Below, piece after piece: positions 1-8,290 of a DNA stretch of 64,000 nucleotides. Numbering within the stretch: the first letter of the stretch is position 1; each line of letters opens with the position of its first letter. Source of the stretch: Pseudomonas sp. JUb42 (GTDB lineage: Bacteria > Pseudomonadota > Gammaproteobacteria > Pseudomonadales > Pseudomonadaceae); assembly GCF_024807945.1 (NCBI RefSeq), contig NZ_JANUFD010000018.1, positions 124,001 through 188,000 on the forward strand, given 5' to 3'. The notes beneath the pieces are model-generated. The model did no database searches, had not been told where the DNA came from, and saw only the letters and a list, made by a program, of their open reading frames with translations. The position numbers and the translations under genes were made by a program.

Positions 1-299
1 TTCACATGCCCACGCACGCCCACGGCGTAGTCGCCGACATCCACGGCCATGCGATTGACCCCGTCGAGAATACTTCGAGCATGCTGGTGCAGGCCCTGCC
101 CCGCCGAGGTCAGTTCCAGCCCGCGAGGCAAGCGGATAAACAACGCGCAATCGGTGACACGCTCAAGCTCGGCAATGCGCTTGCTCAGCGCCGACAGGGT
201 CATGCCCGCATGCTCGGCGGCACGGGTCAGGCTGCCATGCTCGGCGGCGAGGAGAAAGACACGCAGGGACTGCAGATCGAAGTGGGCGTGGTTGATCAT
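1..299 (-). CDS. LysR-family transcriptional regulator, 3'-truncated by the window edge
   Basis: The reverse strand reads from an ATG at 299 to the window edge with no stop, about 99 codons. The N-terminus (MINHAHFDLQSLRVFLLAAE) continues into a typical LysR winged helix-turn-helix with a GSLTRAAEHAGMTLSALSKR recognition region. Only the DNA-binding domain and linker helix are inside the window, so the effector and target genes cannot be inferred. It is followed upstream by a REPIN and a divergent DUF2790 gene. Family assignment is secure; function is unknown. Confidence 0.85.
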   Translation of the reverse strand, partial: MINHAHFDLQSLRVFLLAAEHGSLTRAAEHAGMTLSALSKRIAELERVTDCALFIRLPRGLELTSAGQGLHQHARSILDGVNRMAVDVGDYAVGVRGHV

Positions 300-326
300 G
301 GGGGGGCATCTCTCAAATCAGTCTAC

Positions 327-413
327 GTTGGAGCGAGGCTTGCCCGCGAACTGGACAACGCGATGCATAGGACACACCGCAGCGAGGCGTTCGCGCGCAA
401 GCCTCGCTCCAAC
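327..413. repeat. REPIN, GTTGGAGCGAGGCTTGCC type
   Basis: Two inverted arms, GTTGGAGCGAGGCTTGCCC and its complement ending GCTCCAAC, flank a short non-conserved core. It lies between the divergent LysR and DUF2790 genes. Confidence 0.85.
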
Positions 414-513
414 AGGCGCTCGATCTATTTTCTGCAGCGGTTGGAATAAACCCCACCCCGCTTCGTCGTACAGGCTCAAGAAGTTAAACCCACCTGTAAC
501 GAGAGAAGCTGCC

Positions 514-771
514 ATGAAAACCACCCTGATCGCCCTGACCCTGCTGTCCCTGAGCGCCGTTGCCACTGCCGCCAGTGCCAATACCCAAAACCAGGTGCCG
601 GTAGAAAACTACACCTATGCCACTCATCTGGATATCGCCAAAGTCACCCATACCCCGGACATGGATTTCTGCGGCGTCAAGCCGGTGCAACTGGGCTACA
701 TCGACCACGCCGGCCAGTCCCACAACCTGCGCTATCAAGTCGTCGGCAATGGTTGCGACAGCGACAACTGA
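514..771 (+). CDS. DUF2790 small secreted protein
   Basis: An 85-residue protein with an N-terminal signal peptide (charged start, LIALTLLSLSAVATA core, AXA-type cleavage near residue 20). The mature part carries the DUF2790 features I recognise from Pseudomonas: a YATHLDIAKV stretch, a central FCGVKPVQLGYIDHAG and a conserved C-terminal Cys. Two cysteines in the mature chain could form a disulfide. GAGAGAAG upstream of the ATG is a reasonable ribosome binding site. Members are periplasmic and of unknown function, some reported as metal- or stress-responsive. It is a single gene with no evident operon partner. Confidence 0.8.
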   Translation: MKTTLIALTLLSLSAVATAASANTQNQVPVENYTYATHLDIAKVTHTPDMDFCGVKPVQLGYIDHAGQSHNLRYQVVGNGCDSDN

Positions 772-818
772 GTCCAGAGCGGGCGGCTACAACAACAATA
801 ACGCCCAGCCCTCCCCAC

Positions 819-1958
819 TCAGTGCCTGGCTGCCAGCTGCCATACCCGCGCCAGATCCCGTGCCCGCTCATGCAGTAATGCCGCCGCATGGCGACAGGCG
901 AAATCCAGCGTCATCGGCCCGCTGGCCAAGGCAAATGCAGCACTGATGCCGTGCTGATACAACTGCTCGTAACCTTCGCCCAGGGTGCCTGCCAACACCA
1001 CCACCGGCACACCCTGGCGACGGGCGACCCGCGCCACGCCAAAAGGCGTCTTGCCGCGCAGGGTCTGGGCATCGAAGCGTCCCTCGCCGGTCAGTACCAG
1101 ATCAGCGCCGGTCAATGCCTCGGCCAGACCGTTCAAGTCGGCCACTACTTCGACACCCGCACGAAACGACGCCTGCAGATACGCCTTGGCCGCAAAGCCC
1201 ATGCCCCCTGCCGCACCGCTGCCAGGCTGATCGCGTACATCCTTGCCCAGTACCTGCGCCGTCAGTTCGGCAAAATGTCCAAGGGCCGCGTCCAGTGCCA
1301 GCACCTGTTCAGGTGAGGCGCCCTTCTGCGGGCCAAAGATATGGGACGCGCCATTAGGGCCACACAAGGGGTTATCGACATCGGCGGCGATTTCGAACTG
1401 CACATCGGCCAGACGCTTGTCGAAACCGGACAGATCAATCCGAGCCGCATCGGCCAGGGCCAGGCCACCGGCTGCCAGGCTCTGACCGCTGGCGTCGAAG
1501 AAACCTGCTCCCAGCGCTGCAAGCATGCCGCTGCCCGCGTCATTGGTGGCGCTGCCGCCGATGGCCAGAATGACCCGTCGGGCGCCCTTGTCCAAGGCGG
1601 CACGGATCAACTCACCGGTGCCGAACGTGCTGCTGATACAGGCGTCGCGCTGTTCGAGACTGAGCAATTGCAGGCCGCTGGCCATGGCCATTTCGATGAT
1701 TGCCGTACGTGAGTCTTCGAGCCAGCCCCATTGCGCGTCAACCGGCTCGCCCAGCGGACCGCTGACGGTATTGCTCTGCCACTGGCCATTACAGGCCGCC
1801 AGCACCGCTTCGATGGTGCCCTCGCCGCCGTCGGCCATGGGGCACTTGACCAGTTCGGCGTCGGGCCAGACCTCCGTCAGGCCAGTGGCAATGGCATCGG
1901 CGACAGCCTGGGCACTTAGGCTGTCCTTGAAGGAGTCGGGGGCGATGACGATTTTCAT
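819..1958 (-). CDS. Glycerate kinase, GarK/GlxK family
   Basis: A 379-residue protein starting MKIVIAPDSFKDSLSA, the signature opening of type I glycerate kinases that phosphorylate D-glycerate to 2-phosphoglycerate. The motifs MADGGEGT, IGGSATNDAG, GAAGGMGF and LTGEGRFD are all visible, and the length is normal. An ATG five codons further upstream is open but would add a non-conserved tail. It lies downstream of a CdaR-type regulator in the same direction, separated by a REPIN. That pairing is classic for glycerate/sugar diacid utilisation. It may feed glycerate into glycolysis from tartronate semialdehyde metabolism. Confidence 0.93.
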   Translation of the reverse strand: MKIVIAPDSFKDSLSAQAVADAIATGLTEVWPDAELVKCPMADGGEGTIEAVLAACNGQWQSNTVSGPLGEPVDAQWGWLEDSRTAIIEMAMASGLQLLSLEQRDACISSTFGTGELIRAALDKGARRVILAIGGSATNDAGSGMLAALGAGFFDASGQSLAAGGLALADAARIDLSGFDKRLADVQFEIAADVDNPLCGPNGASHIFGPQKGASPEQVLALDAALGHFAELTAQVLGKDVRDQPGSGAAGGMGFAAKAYLQASFRAGVEVVADLNGLAEALTGADLVLTGEGRFDAQTLRGKTPFGVARVARRQGVPVVVLAGTLGEGYEQLYQHGISAAFALASGPMTLDFACRHAAALLHERARDLARVWQLAARH

Positions 1959-2003
1959 GGGATATCTCTTCAAACAACACTATTCGAATTGGCGATATTT
2001 CTT

Positions 2004-2098
2004 TGTGGGAGCGTGGCTTGCCCGCGAAGGCGATGGGTCAGGCATCAAATCTGTATCGGATGTACCAGTCTCTTCGCGGGCAAGCCTCTTTCCTACAG
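2004..2098. repeat. REPIN with degenerate right arm
   Basis: Left arm TGTGGGAGCGTGGCTTGCCC; right arm GCGGGCAAGCCTCTTTCCTAC has diverged at its outer end. It sits between the cdaR-like gene and glycerate kinase, which are otherwise co-oriented. Confidence 0.75.
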
Positions 2099-2196
2099 TT
2101 GTCTATCCGCAGATACTCTCACTGCCTCAACCCTTTGCCGCCTGCCCTTCGCACAATGAACCGCCCGGCGCTTTGGTCATTCGAACAATGCCCGCC

Positions 2197-3288
2197 TCAG
2201 GCCGGGCGCGGGCTCATGTGCAGGCCCAGGCACAGACGCAGCAGATCATCGGTGCGATAAGGATCGCAGCCACTCAGTTCAGCGATCTTTTCCAGACGAT
2301 AGCGCAGGCTGTTGCGATGGATGCCCAGGGCTTCGGCGCAGGCCTGGCTTTCGCCGCTGTATTCGATCCAGCCGCGCAGGGTTTCCAGTAGCTGGGCGTG
2401 ATCACGCAGGCGGTTGAGCGGTTCGGTCAAGCCCTCGGCCAGAGGGTCATGACGATAACGCCAGAACAGCACCGCCAGCCGGTTCGGCGCCAGGCGCAGC
2501 AAACGCTGGCCGGGCTGCACATGGCTGGCGTAATCGAGCAAGTCGCTGGCGGCGGCGCAGGCCTGGCGCAAACCCGGCAAATCGGCCGAGCGTTCCACCG
2601 TGGCCATGCGCACTACCGCCCAGCCCTGTTCGTCGAATTGCTCCAGCAGCAATGCATCGTCGCGCTCGCGGCCTGCGGCCCGGCACCAATACAACAGCGT
2701 CGGCTCGCGCATCACACACCAGCTATTGGCATAGCGGCCATTGAGCCAGGTCATCACTGCGCCACCCGCTTGAGATTGCGCGGGCAACTGGATCAACACC
2801 GCCTGACGCGGCAACTGCGGTTGCAGGCCCAGTTGTTCGGCTTCCAGCACCAGACTGTCCGGGCAATCGGCCAGTAACAGCCGCGACAGCAGGTCCTCGC
2901 TGCGCTGCTGCCGCCACTGTTCACTGGCCTGCTGGCGGCGGTGTTCCATGAGCATTTCCGCAGTCATGCGCACCAGTTCGCCATAGACCCGGACCTGCTC
3001 CGGCTCGCCGGTGATACCCAGCACTCCCACCAGCTTGCCGTCGAGCATCAGCGGCAGGTTCACGCCCTGGCGCACGCCATTCAGGCTTTTGGCCGCCTGC
3101 TCGTCGATTTCCACCACCCGACTGTTGGCCAATACCAGTTGCGCACCTTCGTGACGGGTATACAGGCGCTCGGCATCACCGCTGCCGATGATGATGCCCA
3201 GGTAGTCCATGACATTGACGTTGCACGGCAGAATCGCCATGGCCCGGTCGACGATGTCCTGGGCCAACGCGTGATCAAGGGCAAACAT
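2197..3288 (-). CDS. cdaR: CdaR-type sugar diacid recognition regulator
   Basis: A 363-residue protein. The N-terminal diacid-recognition domain (residues about 5-135) starts FALDHALAQDIVDRAMAILP and contains VMDYLGIIIGSGD and GVNLPLMLDGKLVGVLGITG. The C-terminal PucR-type helix-turn-helix has the YSGESQACAEALGIHRNSLR and RYRLEKIAELSG segments. CdaR proteins activate glucarate, galactarate or glycerate genes in response to glycerate. The stop of the upstream GntR gene lies 17 bp before this ATG, so the two are probably cotranscribed. The likely target is the glycerate kinase just downstream. Confidence 0.9.
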   Translation of the reverse strand: MFALDHALAQDIVDRAMAILPCNVNVMDYLGIIIGSGDAERLYTRHEGAQLVLANSRVVEIDEQAAKSLNGVRQGVNLPLMLDGKLVGVLGITGEPEQVRVYGELVRMTAEMLMEHRRQQASEQWRQQRSEDLLSRLLLADCPDSLVLEAEQLGLQPQLPRQAVLIQLPAQSQAGGAVMTWLNGRYANSWCVMREPTLLYWCRAAGRERDDALLLEQFDEQGWAVVRMATVERSADLPGLRQACAAASDLLDYASHVQPGQRLLRLAPNRLAVLFWRYRHDPLAEGLTEPLNRLRDHAQLLETLRGWIEYSGESQACAEALGIHRNSLRYRLEKIAELSGCDPYRTDDLLRLCLGLHMSPRPA

Positions 3289-3305
3289 GCGCGGCTCCTG
3301 CCTGG

Positions 3306-4019
3306 TTATTCATGAGGCGCCAGCCGTTCGCGGCTGTTGCTCAGGTGGGTCCACATGGCGGCGCGGGCGGCGTCCGGGTCCTGGCGGCGAATGGCGCTGA
3401 GCAGCGCCTCGTGCTCGAGGTTGGCCAACTGGGCATGGTGCGCCAGGTTGACCCCGGCCCGCTCGCTGGAAGCAATACGGCTGCGGGGAATAATGCCGCT
3501 GCCCAGGTGCTGCATGATCTCGACGAAATAGGCATTGCCAGTGGCTTCGGCAATCAGCATATGGAAGCGCCGGTCAGCCTCGACGCAGCTGTCTTCGTTG
3601 GCCAGCAGCTCCTGATAATCATCCAGCGCCTGACGCATGGCCGCCAGATGCGCATCGGTGCGGCGCAGCGCAGCCAGGGCCACGGCCTGGGTTTCCAGGC
3701 CCAGGCGCAGTTCCAGAATGGCACGCACACCGGAGGCGGTCTCGACCTTCAGATGCAAGCCCGTGGACTCGCTGCGCTCCAATACAAAAGTGCCGACGCC
3801 ATGGTGCGTCTCCACCAGCCCGGCCGCCTGCAATTTGGAGATAGCCTCCCGCACCACGGTGCGGCTGACGCCATGCTCGCGGACGATCTGGTTTTCCGAA
3901 GGCAACTTCTGCCCGGCCGCCAGCCTGCCCGACGCAATGCGCTGGCTGAGATCAGCGACCAGGTCGGTGGCCAGGTTATGCGGGCGACGTCTGGCGGGGC
4001 TTGGAACGGGGTCGGGCAT
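3306..4019 (-). CDS. GntR-family regulator, FadR/FCD subfamily (probable glucarate operon repressor)
   Basis: About 237 residues from MPDPVPSPARRR; an upstream ATG at 4052 would add 11 residues. The N-terminal winged helix has KLPSENQIVREHGVSRTVVR, and the C-terminal FCD domain carries metal-binding-type residues (ELRLGLE, DRRFHMLIA, NLEHEALLSA). It is divergent from the glucarate permease/dehydratase operon. The intervening region holds TTGTNNNACNA boxes matching the GntR/FadR-type operator consensus. The simplest inference is a hexarate-responsive repressor of the divergent operon and possibly of itself. Confidence 0.88.
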   Translation of the reverse strand: MPDPVPSPARRRPHNLATDLVADLSQRIASGRLAAGQKLPSENQIVREHGVSRTVVREAISKLQAAGLVETHHGVGTFVLERSESTGLHLKVETASGVRAILELRLGLETQAVALAALRRTDAHLAAMRQALDDYQELLANEDSCVEADRRFHMLIAEATGNAYFVEIMQHLGSGIIPRSRIASSERAGVNLAHHAQLANLEHEALLSAIRRQDPDAARAAMWTHLSNSRERLAPHE

Positions 4020-4061
4020 GGCTGCGGATCCGGCTGCGAATGACGCGATCATAGCATCGGC

Positions 4062-4074
4062 CTTGTATGACGAG
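4062..4074. promoter_or_regulatory. Candidate GntR operator, proximal to regulator gene
   Basis: CTTGTATGACGAG matches the FadR-subfamily half-site layout TNGTNNNACNA. It lies 43 bp upstream of the GntR start, where it could autoregulate. Confidence 0.45.
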
Positions 4075-4094
4075 TCAGCCTCAGTACTTGTTGA

Positions 4095-4109
4095 ACTTGT
4101 ATAACAAGT
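4095..4109. promoter_or_regulatory. Candidate GntR operator, perfect inverted repeat
   Basis: ACTTGTATAACAAGT is an inverted repeat of ACTTGT around three bases and fits TNGTNNNACNA exactly. It lies in the divergent gntR-permease interval. Confidence 0.55.
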
Positions 4110-4319
4110 AGCTTAAATCAGCCTGAGCCGGGATCACCGCTGGTCCATAAACAGGATAATTTTTTCATCTTAAAAACCTCAGTCAAATATTTATTTACAA
4201 CTTGTCGCTCACTAAAATCAGCAATAAATCGATTAAAATACGGAAATCACGCCTAAATTCCAAAAAAGTCACCACTTCTAAAAAGCAGTTGAAAGTCGCA
4301 AAAGAACATTGATCGCCTC

Positions 4320-4351
4320 TTGCGCCGGGATTTTTTACTTGTATGATGACG
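4320..4351 (+). promoter_or_regulatory. Putative sigma-70 promoter overlapped by a third GntR-like site
   Basis: TTGCGC at 4320-4325 and TATGAT at 4342-4347 are separated by 16 bp, about 60 bp before the permease ATG. ACTTGTATGATGACG at 4337-4351 resembles the operators at 4062 and 4095 and covers the -10 hexamer, so a bound repressor would occlude RNA polymerase. The remaining 4110-4319 stretch is AT-rich with no reading frame. Confidence 0.4.
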
Positions 4352-4409
4352 AACAACACCAGGGGCCTCATGCCCCGCCCCGCATAAAAATAACGAGTGG
4401 GACATCACA

Positions 4410-5759
4410 ATGCAGACATCCAATCCCGGGATGAACGCGGCTGACGATTCGGTGCTGCAATCCGCCGTTTCCAAGGTCAAGCGCCACATCCTGCCGCTAT
4501 TCGTGATCATGTTTATCGTCAACTACATCGACCGGGTGAACATCGGCTTCGTGCGTTCGCACATGGAGCATGACCTGGGTATCGGTGCAGCCGCCTACGG
4601 CTTCGGTGCCGGGCTGTTCTTCCTCAGTTACGCGCTGTTCGAAGTCCCCTCCAATATCCTCATGCAGAAAGTCGGCGCCCGCCTGTGGCTGACCCGCATC
4701 ATGTTCACCTGGGGCCTGGTAGCGGCCGGCATGGCCTTTATCCAGACCGAAACCCACTTCTATATTCTGCGCTTCCTGCTGGGCATCGCCGAAGCCGGCT
4801 TCTTCCCCGGCGTGATCTACTACTTCACCCGCTGGCTGCCCGGCGTCGAACGCGGCAAAGCGGTGGCGATCTTCCTCAGCGGCTCGGCTCTTGCTTCACT
4901 GATCTCCGGCCCGCTGTCCGGGCTGCTCCTGCAAATCAACGGCCTGGGCCTCAAGGGCTGGCAGTGGATGTACCTGATCGAAGGGCTGTTTTCCGTAGGG
5001 CTTTGCGTGTTCGTCTGGTTCTGGCTCGATTCGCGCCCGGCTGATGCCAAATGGCTGAGCCAGGAAGAACAACTGGCCCTGACCACCGCCATCGATGACG
5101 AGCAGAAAGCCCGCGAAGCCGCCACCCCGGTCAAGCCGTCGATGTTCGCGCTGCTCAAGGACAAGCAAATCCTGCTGTTCTGCGTGCTCTACTTCTGCAT
5201 CCAGCTGACCATCTATGCGGCGACCTTCTGGCTGCCGAGCATCATTAAGAAAATGGGCGATCTCAGCGAAATGCAGGTTGGCCTGTTCAACTCGATCCCC
5301 TGGCTGCTGTCGATTATCGGTATGTACGCCTTCGCCTCGTTCTCGGCGAAATGGAAAAACCAGCAGGCCTGGGTCGCCACTGCGCTGTTGATCGCCGCCG
5401 CCGGGATGTTCATGTCCACCATCGGCAGCCCGATCTTCGCCTTCGTCGCCATCTGCTTCGCGGCGCTGGGCTTCAAGTCGGCCTCATCACTGTTCTGGCC
5501 GATTCCCCAGGCGTACCTGGATGCACGGATCGCCGCCGGAGTCATTGCCCTGATCAACTCGGTGGGCAACCTGGGCGGCTTCGTCTCCCCGGCCACCTTC
5601 GGCTTTCTGGAGCAGCACACCGGCTCGATCCAGGGCGGCCTGTATGGTCTGACGGCGACGTCGATCATCGCCGCGATCCTGGTCTTCGCCGCGCGCAACG
5701 TGCCCAAGGGCAGCCCGGCGCCGGCCCCGGTGATCAAACCGGCCACCAGCCACTCCTGA
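4410..5759 (+). CDS. gudP: MFS hexarate (glucarate-type) permease, anion:cation symporter family
   Basis: A 449-residue, 12-helix major facilitator. Helix 1 (LPLFVIMFIVNYIDRVNIGF) and the ALFEVPSNILMQKVGARLWL loop are diagnostic of the ACS subfamily that includes GudP, GarP and phthalate/tartrate permeases. It lies immediately upstream of glucarate dehydratase (39 bp gap), so proton-coupled D-glucarate/galactarate uptake across the inner membrane is the likely role. The divergent FadR-type regulator and nearby operator-like sites point to substrate induction. The symbol rests on context as well as family. Confidence 0.85.
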   Translation: MQTSNPGMNAADDSVLQSAVSKVKRHILPLFVIMFIVNYIDRVNIGFVRSHMEHDLGIGAAAYGFGAGLFFLSYALFEVPSNILMQKVGARLWLTRIMFTWGLVAAGMAFIQTETHFYILRFLLGIAEAGFFPGVIYYFTRWLPGVERGKAVAIFLSGSALASLISGPLSGLLLQINGLGLKGWQWMYLIEGLFSVGLCVFVWFWLDSRPADAKWLSQEEQLALTTAIDDEQKAREAATPVKPSMFALLKDKQILLFCVLYFCIQLTIYAATFWLPSIIKKMGDLSEMQVGLFNSIPWLLSIIGMYAFASFSAKWKNQQAWVATALLIAAAGMFMSTIGSPIFAFVAICFAALGFKSASSLFWPIPQAYLDARIAAGVIALINSVGNLGGFVSPATFGFLEQHTGSIQGGLYGLTATSIIAAILVFAARNVPKGSPAPAPVIKPATSHS

Positions 5760-5798
5760 ACCTCTATTCGAAGCGACTCGTTTTTACAGGATTCCGTT

Positions 5799-7148
5799 AT
5801 GAACACGCTCAATACCCAGATCAGCAAAGCCCCGGTCATTACCAGCCTGCAAGTGGTGCCGGTGGCCGGCCATGACGACATGCTGCTCAACCTCAGCGGC
5901 GCCCACGGCCCCTACTTCACCCGCAATATCGTGATCATCAAGGACAACGCCGGCAACACCGGAGTCGGCGAAGTACCGGGCGGCGAGCGCATTCGTCAGA
6001 CCCTGGAAGATGCCCGCCCGCTGCTGGTCGGTCAGACGCTGGGCAACTACCAGAAGATCCTCAACAGCGTGCGCCAGGCCTTTGCCGAGCGTGATGCCGG
6101 TGGCCGCGGCCTGCAAACCTTCGACCTGCGCATCACCATTCACGCTGTCACGGCCCTGGAAGCGGCCCTGCTTGACTTGCTTGGCCAGCATCTGGATGTG
6201 CCGGTTGCCGCCCTGCTCGGCGAAGGCCAGCAGCGTGATGAAGTGAAGATGCTCGGCTACCTGTTCTACGTCGGTGATCAGAAGAAAACCAATCTGGCCT
6301 ACCGCACCGAGGCGGACGCCGATAACGACTGGTTCCGCGTACGTCACGAAGAAGCACTGACCCCGCAAGCCGTGGTGCGTCTGGCCGAAGCAGCCTATGC
6401 CCAATACGGTTTCCAGGACTTCAAGCTCAAGGGCGGCGTGCTCAGCGGCGACGCGGAAATCGAAGCGGTCACCGCCCTGGCCGAGCGCTTCCCTGATGCC
6501 CGCATCACCCTGGACCCCAACGGCGCCTGGTCGCTGAAAGAGGCCATTCGCCTGTGCCGCGATCAGCATCACGTACTGGCTTACGCAGAGGATCCTTGCG
6601 GCGCCGAGAACGGTTACTCGGGACGTGAAGTCATGGCCGAGTTCCGCCGTGCCACGGGCCTGAAGACCGCGACCAATATGATCGCCACCGACTGGCGCGA
6701 AATGGGCCATGCGATCCAGCTGCAATCGGTGGACATCCCCCTGGCCGACCCACATTTCTGGACCATGCAGGGCTCGGTTCGCGTGGCACAGATGTGCAAC
6801 GAATGGGGCCTGACTTGGGGTTCCCATTCCAACAACCACTTCGACATTTCCCTGGCCATGTTCACCCACGTTGCCGCCGCCGCACCGGGCGACATCACCG
6901 CCATCGACACCCACTGGATCTGGCAGGACGGCCAGCGCCTGACCAAGGCCCCGCTGCAGATCGTCGGCGGCTGCGTGCAGGTGCCGAAGAAGGCCGGCCT
7001 GGGTATCGAGCTGGATATGGATCAGGTGGCCAAGGCTCACGAACTGTACAAAGGCATGGGCCTGGGCGCCCGTGACGACAGCGTCGCCATGCAGTTCCTG
7101 ATCCCGGACTGGAAGTTCAACAACAAGCAGCCTTGCCTGGTGCGTTGA
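5799..7148 (+). CDS. gudD: Glucarate dehydratase
   Basis: A 449-residue enolase-superfamily enzyme, full length for GudD. It converts D-glucarate to 5-keto-4-deoxyglucarate. Visible active-site segments in order are FKLKGG (Lys near 209-211), TLDPNGAW (Asp 239, metal), EDPCGAENGYSGRE (Glu 264, metal), TNMIATDW (Asn 293) and GSHSNNHFDIS (His 343). Mg2+ and the His/Lys pair abstract the alpha proton. It is second gene of the operon after the permease, with AGGATTCC before the ATG. It is followed by a strong intrinsic terminator. Confidence 0.96.
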   Translation: MNTLNTQISKAPVITSLQVVPVAGHDDMLLNLSGAHGPYFTRNIVIIKDNAGNTGVGEVPGGERIRQTLEDARPLLVGQTLGNYQKILNSVRQAFAERDAGGRGLQTFDLRITIHAVTALEAALLDLLGQHLDVPVAALLGEGQQRDEVKMLGYLFYVGDQKKTNLAYRTEADADNDWFRVRHEEALTPQAVVRLAEAAYAQYGFQDFKLKGGVLSGDAEIEAVTALAERFPDARITLDPNGAWSLKEAIRLCRDQHHVLAYAEDPCGAENGYSGREVMAEFRRATGLKTATNMIATDWREMGHAIQLQSVDIPLADPHFWTMQGSVRVAQMCNEWGLTWGSHSNNHFDISLAMFTHVAAAAPGDITAIDTHWIWQDGQRLTKAPLQIVGGCVQVPKKAGLGIELDMDQVAKAHELYKGMGLGARDDSVAMQFLIPDWKFNNKQPCLVR

Positions 7149-7194
7149 GCCGCTCGTCAAACAAAGAAATGCAGCAAAGCTTTGACGCGCACCA

Positions 7195-7286
7195 GTGGGA
7201 GCGAATTCATTCGCGAAGAGGCCGGTACATCCATTAGATATTCGTCGCTCGGAATGCCGCATTCGCGAATGAATTCGCTCCCACAG
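7195..7286. repeat. REPIN, GTGGGAGCGAATTCATTCGCGAA type
   Basis: Near-perfect arms GTGGGAGCGAATTCATTCGC and complement flank a core containing GGCCGGTACATCC. It lies between gudD and its terminator. Confidence 0.9.
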
Positions 7287-7358
7287 CGCTCAATGCCCTC
7301 TCGCCCGACCTTAACGTCGCCAGATTCAAAGCAACAAACACTTGCCACTCCTGGCAAC

Positions 7359-7388
7359 CGGCACGCAACCCCCTTGCGTGCCGTTTTT
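7359..7388 (+). terminator. Intrinsic terminator of the glucarate operon
   Basis: Perfect 10-bp stem CGGCACGCAA / TTGCGTGCCG with a CCCCC loop, followed by TTTTT. Confidence 0.88.
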
Positions 7389-7439
7389 CTATCAACGGCA
7401 TGCTAAGGTTCGCCCCATCTTCCCCTGCGATGCCTGCCC

Positions 7440-8093
7440 ATGTCCGCGCTCTCCCAAACCCACCCGCGCCTGACCATCGCCGCCCTGATCGGCCTGGCCT
7501 GCGGCGCTGCCTCGATCTATGTTGCACCATCCCTGAGCCTGATCAGCCATTGCCTGATCGGCTGGAATATCGGCGTCTGGCTGTACCTGATCCTGATCAT
7601 GATCCGCACCTTCCGCACCAATGCCGACGACGCCCGACGCATCTCCATGGTCGAAGACGAGAACGCCGGGCTGGTACTGGTCACCGTCTGTATCGCCGCC
7701 CTGGCCAGCCTCGCAGCGATTATTCTGGAACTGACCGGCAGCCAGGGCCTGGCCAATAACGAGAAAGCCCTGCGCTATGGCTTTACCGGCCTGACCATCA
7801 TCGGCTCATGGCTGTTAATAGGCGTGGTATTCAGCCTGCACTACGCGCGGCTCTATTACACCTGGTCAGGCAAGGAACCGGCCCTGCGCTTTGCTGATGG
7901 CGAGCGCAATCCGGATTACTGGGACTTCCTGTACTTCTCCTTCACCTTAAGTGTTGCCGTACAGACCTCCGACGTCGGCGTGGCGACCCGGATTTTGCGC
8001 AAGGTGGTCCTGGCGCAGTCGCTGATCGGGTTTCTGTTCAATACCGCAATCCTGGGCTTTTCGATCAATATTGCAGCGGGGTTGTTTGGCTAA
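7440..8093 (+). CDS. DUF1345 integral membrane protein
   Basis: A 217-residue protein with about five hydrophobic helices (for example GLACGAASIYVAPSLSLISH, VTVCIAALASLAAIILEL and TGLTIIGSWLLIGVVFSLHY). It has the conserved DUF1345 signature HYARLYYTW ... DYWDFLYFSFTLSVAVQTSD. The YFSFT segment resembles the pore region of two-helix potassium channels, which has led to suggestions of ion transport, but no function is established. It is monocistronic, bounded by a terminator upstream and a REPIN downstream. Confidence 0.85.
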   Translation: MSALSQTHPRLTIAALIGLACGAASIYVAPSLSLISHCLIGWNIGVWLYLILIMIRTFRTNADDARRISMVEDENAGLVLVTVCIAALASLAAIILELTGSQGLANNEKALRYGFTGLTIIGSWLLIGVVFSLHYARLYYTWSGKEPALRFADGERNPDYWDFLYFSFTLSVAVQTSDVGVATRILRKVVLAQSLIGFLFNTAILGFSINIAAGLFG

Positions 8094-8101
8094 AGCTTTA
8101 C

Positions 8102-8193
8102 GTTGGAGCGAGGTTTGCCCGCGAAGGAGCTGGTGCATTCGCCCCATCTTTTTCGCCTCAGATAATGCCTTCGCGGGCAAGCCTCGCTCCAAC
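8102..8193. repeat. REPIN, GTTGGAGCGAGG type
   Basis: Inverted arms GTTGGAGCGAGGTTTGCCCG and complement. It lies between the DUF1345 and hydroxyacid dehydrogenase genes. Confidence 0.85.
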
Positions 8194-8290
8194 AGTTTCG
8201 CCCAAAGTTACTGTGGTCGAGTTCTGAAGAAAACTGCTATAACGCCCATCCAATAACTCCAATCCTTGGCTTTAGCGAGGCACAACCGAA

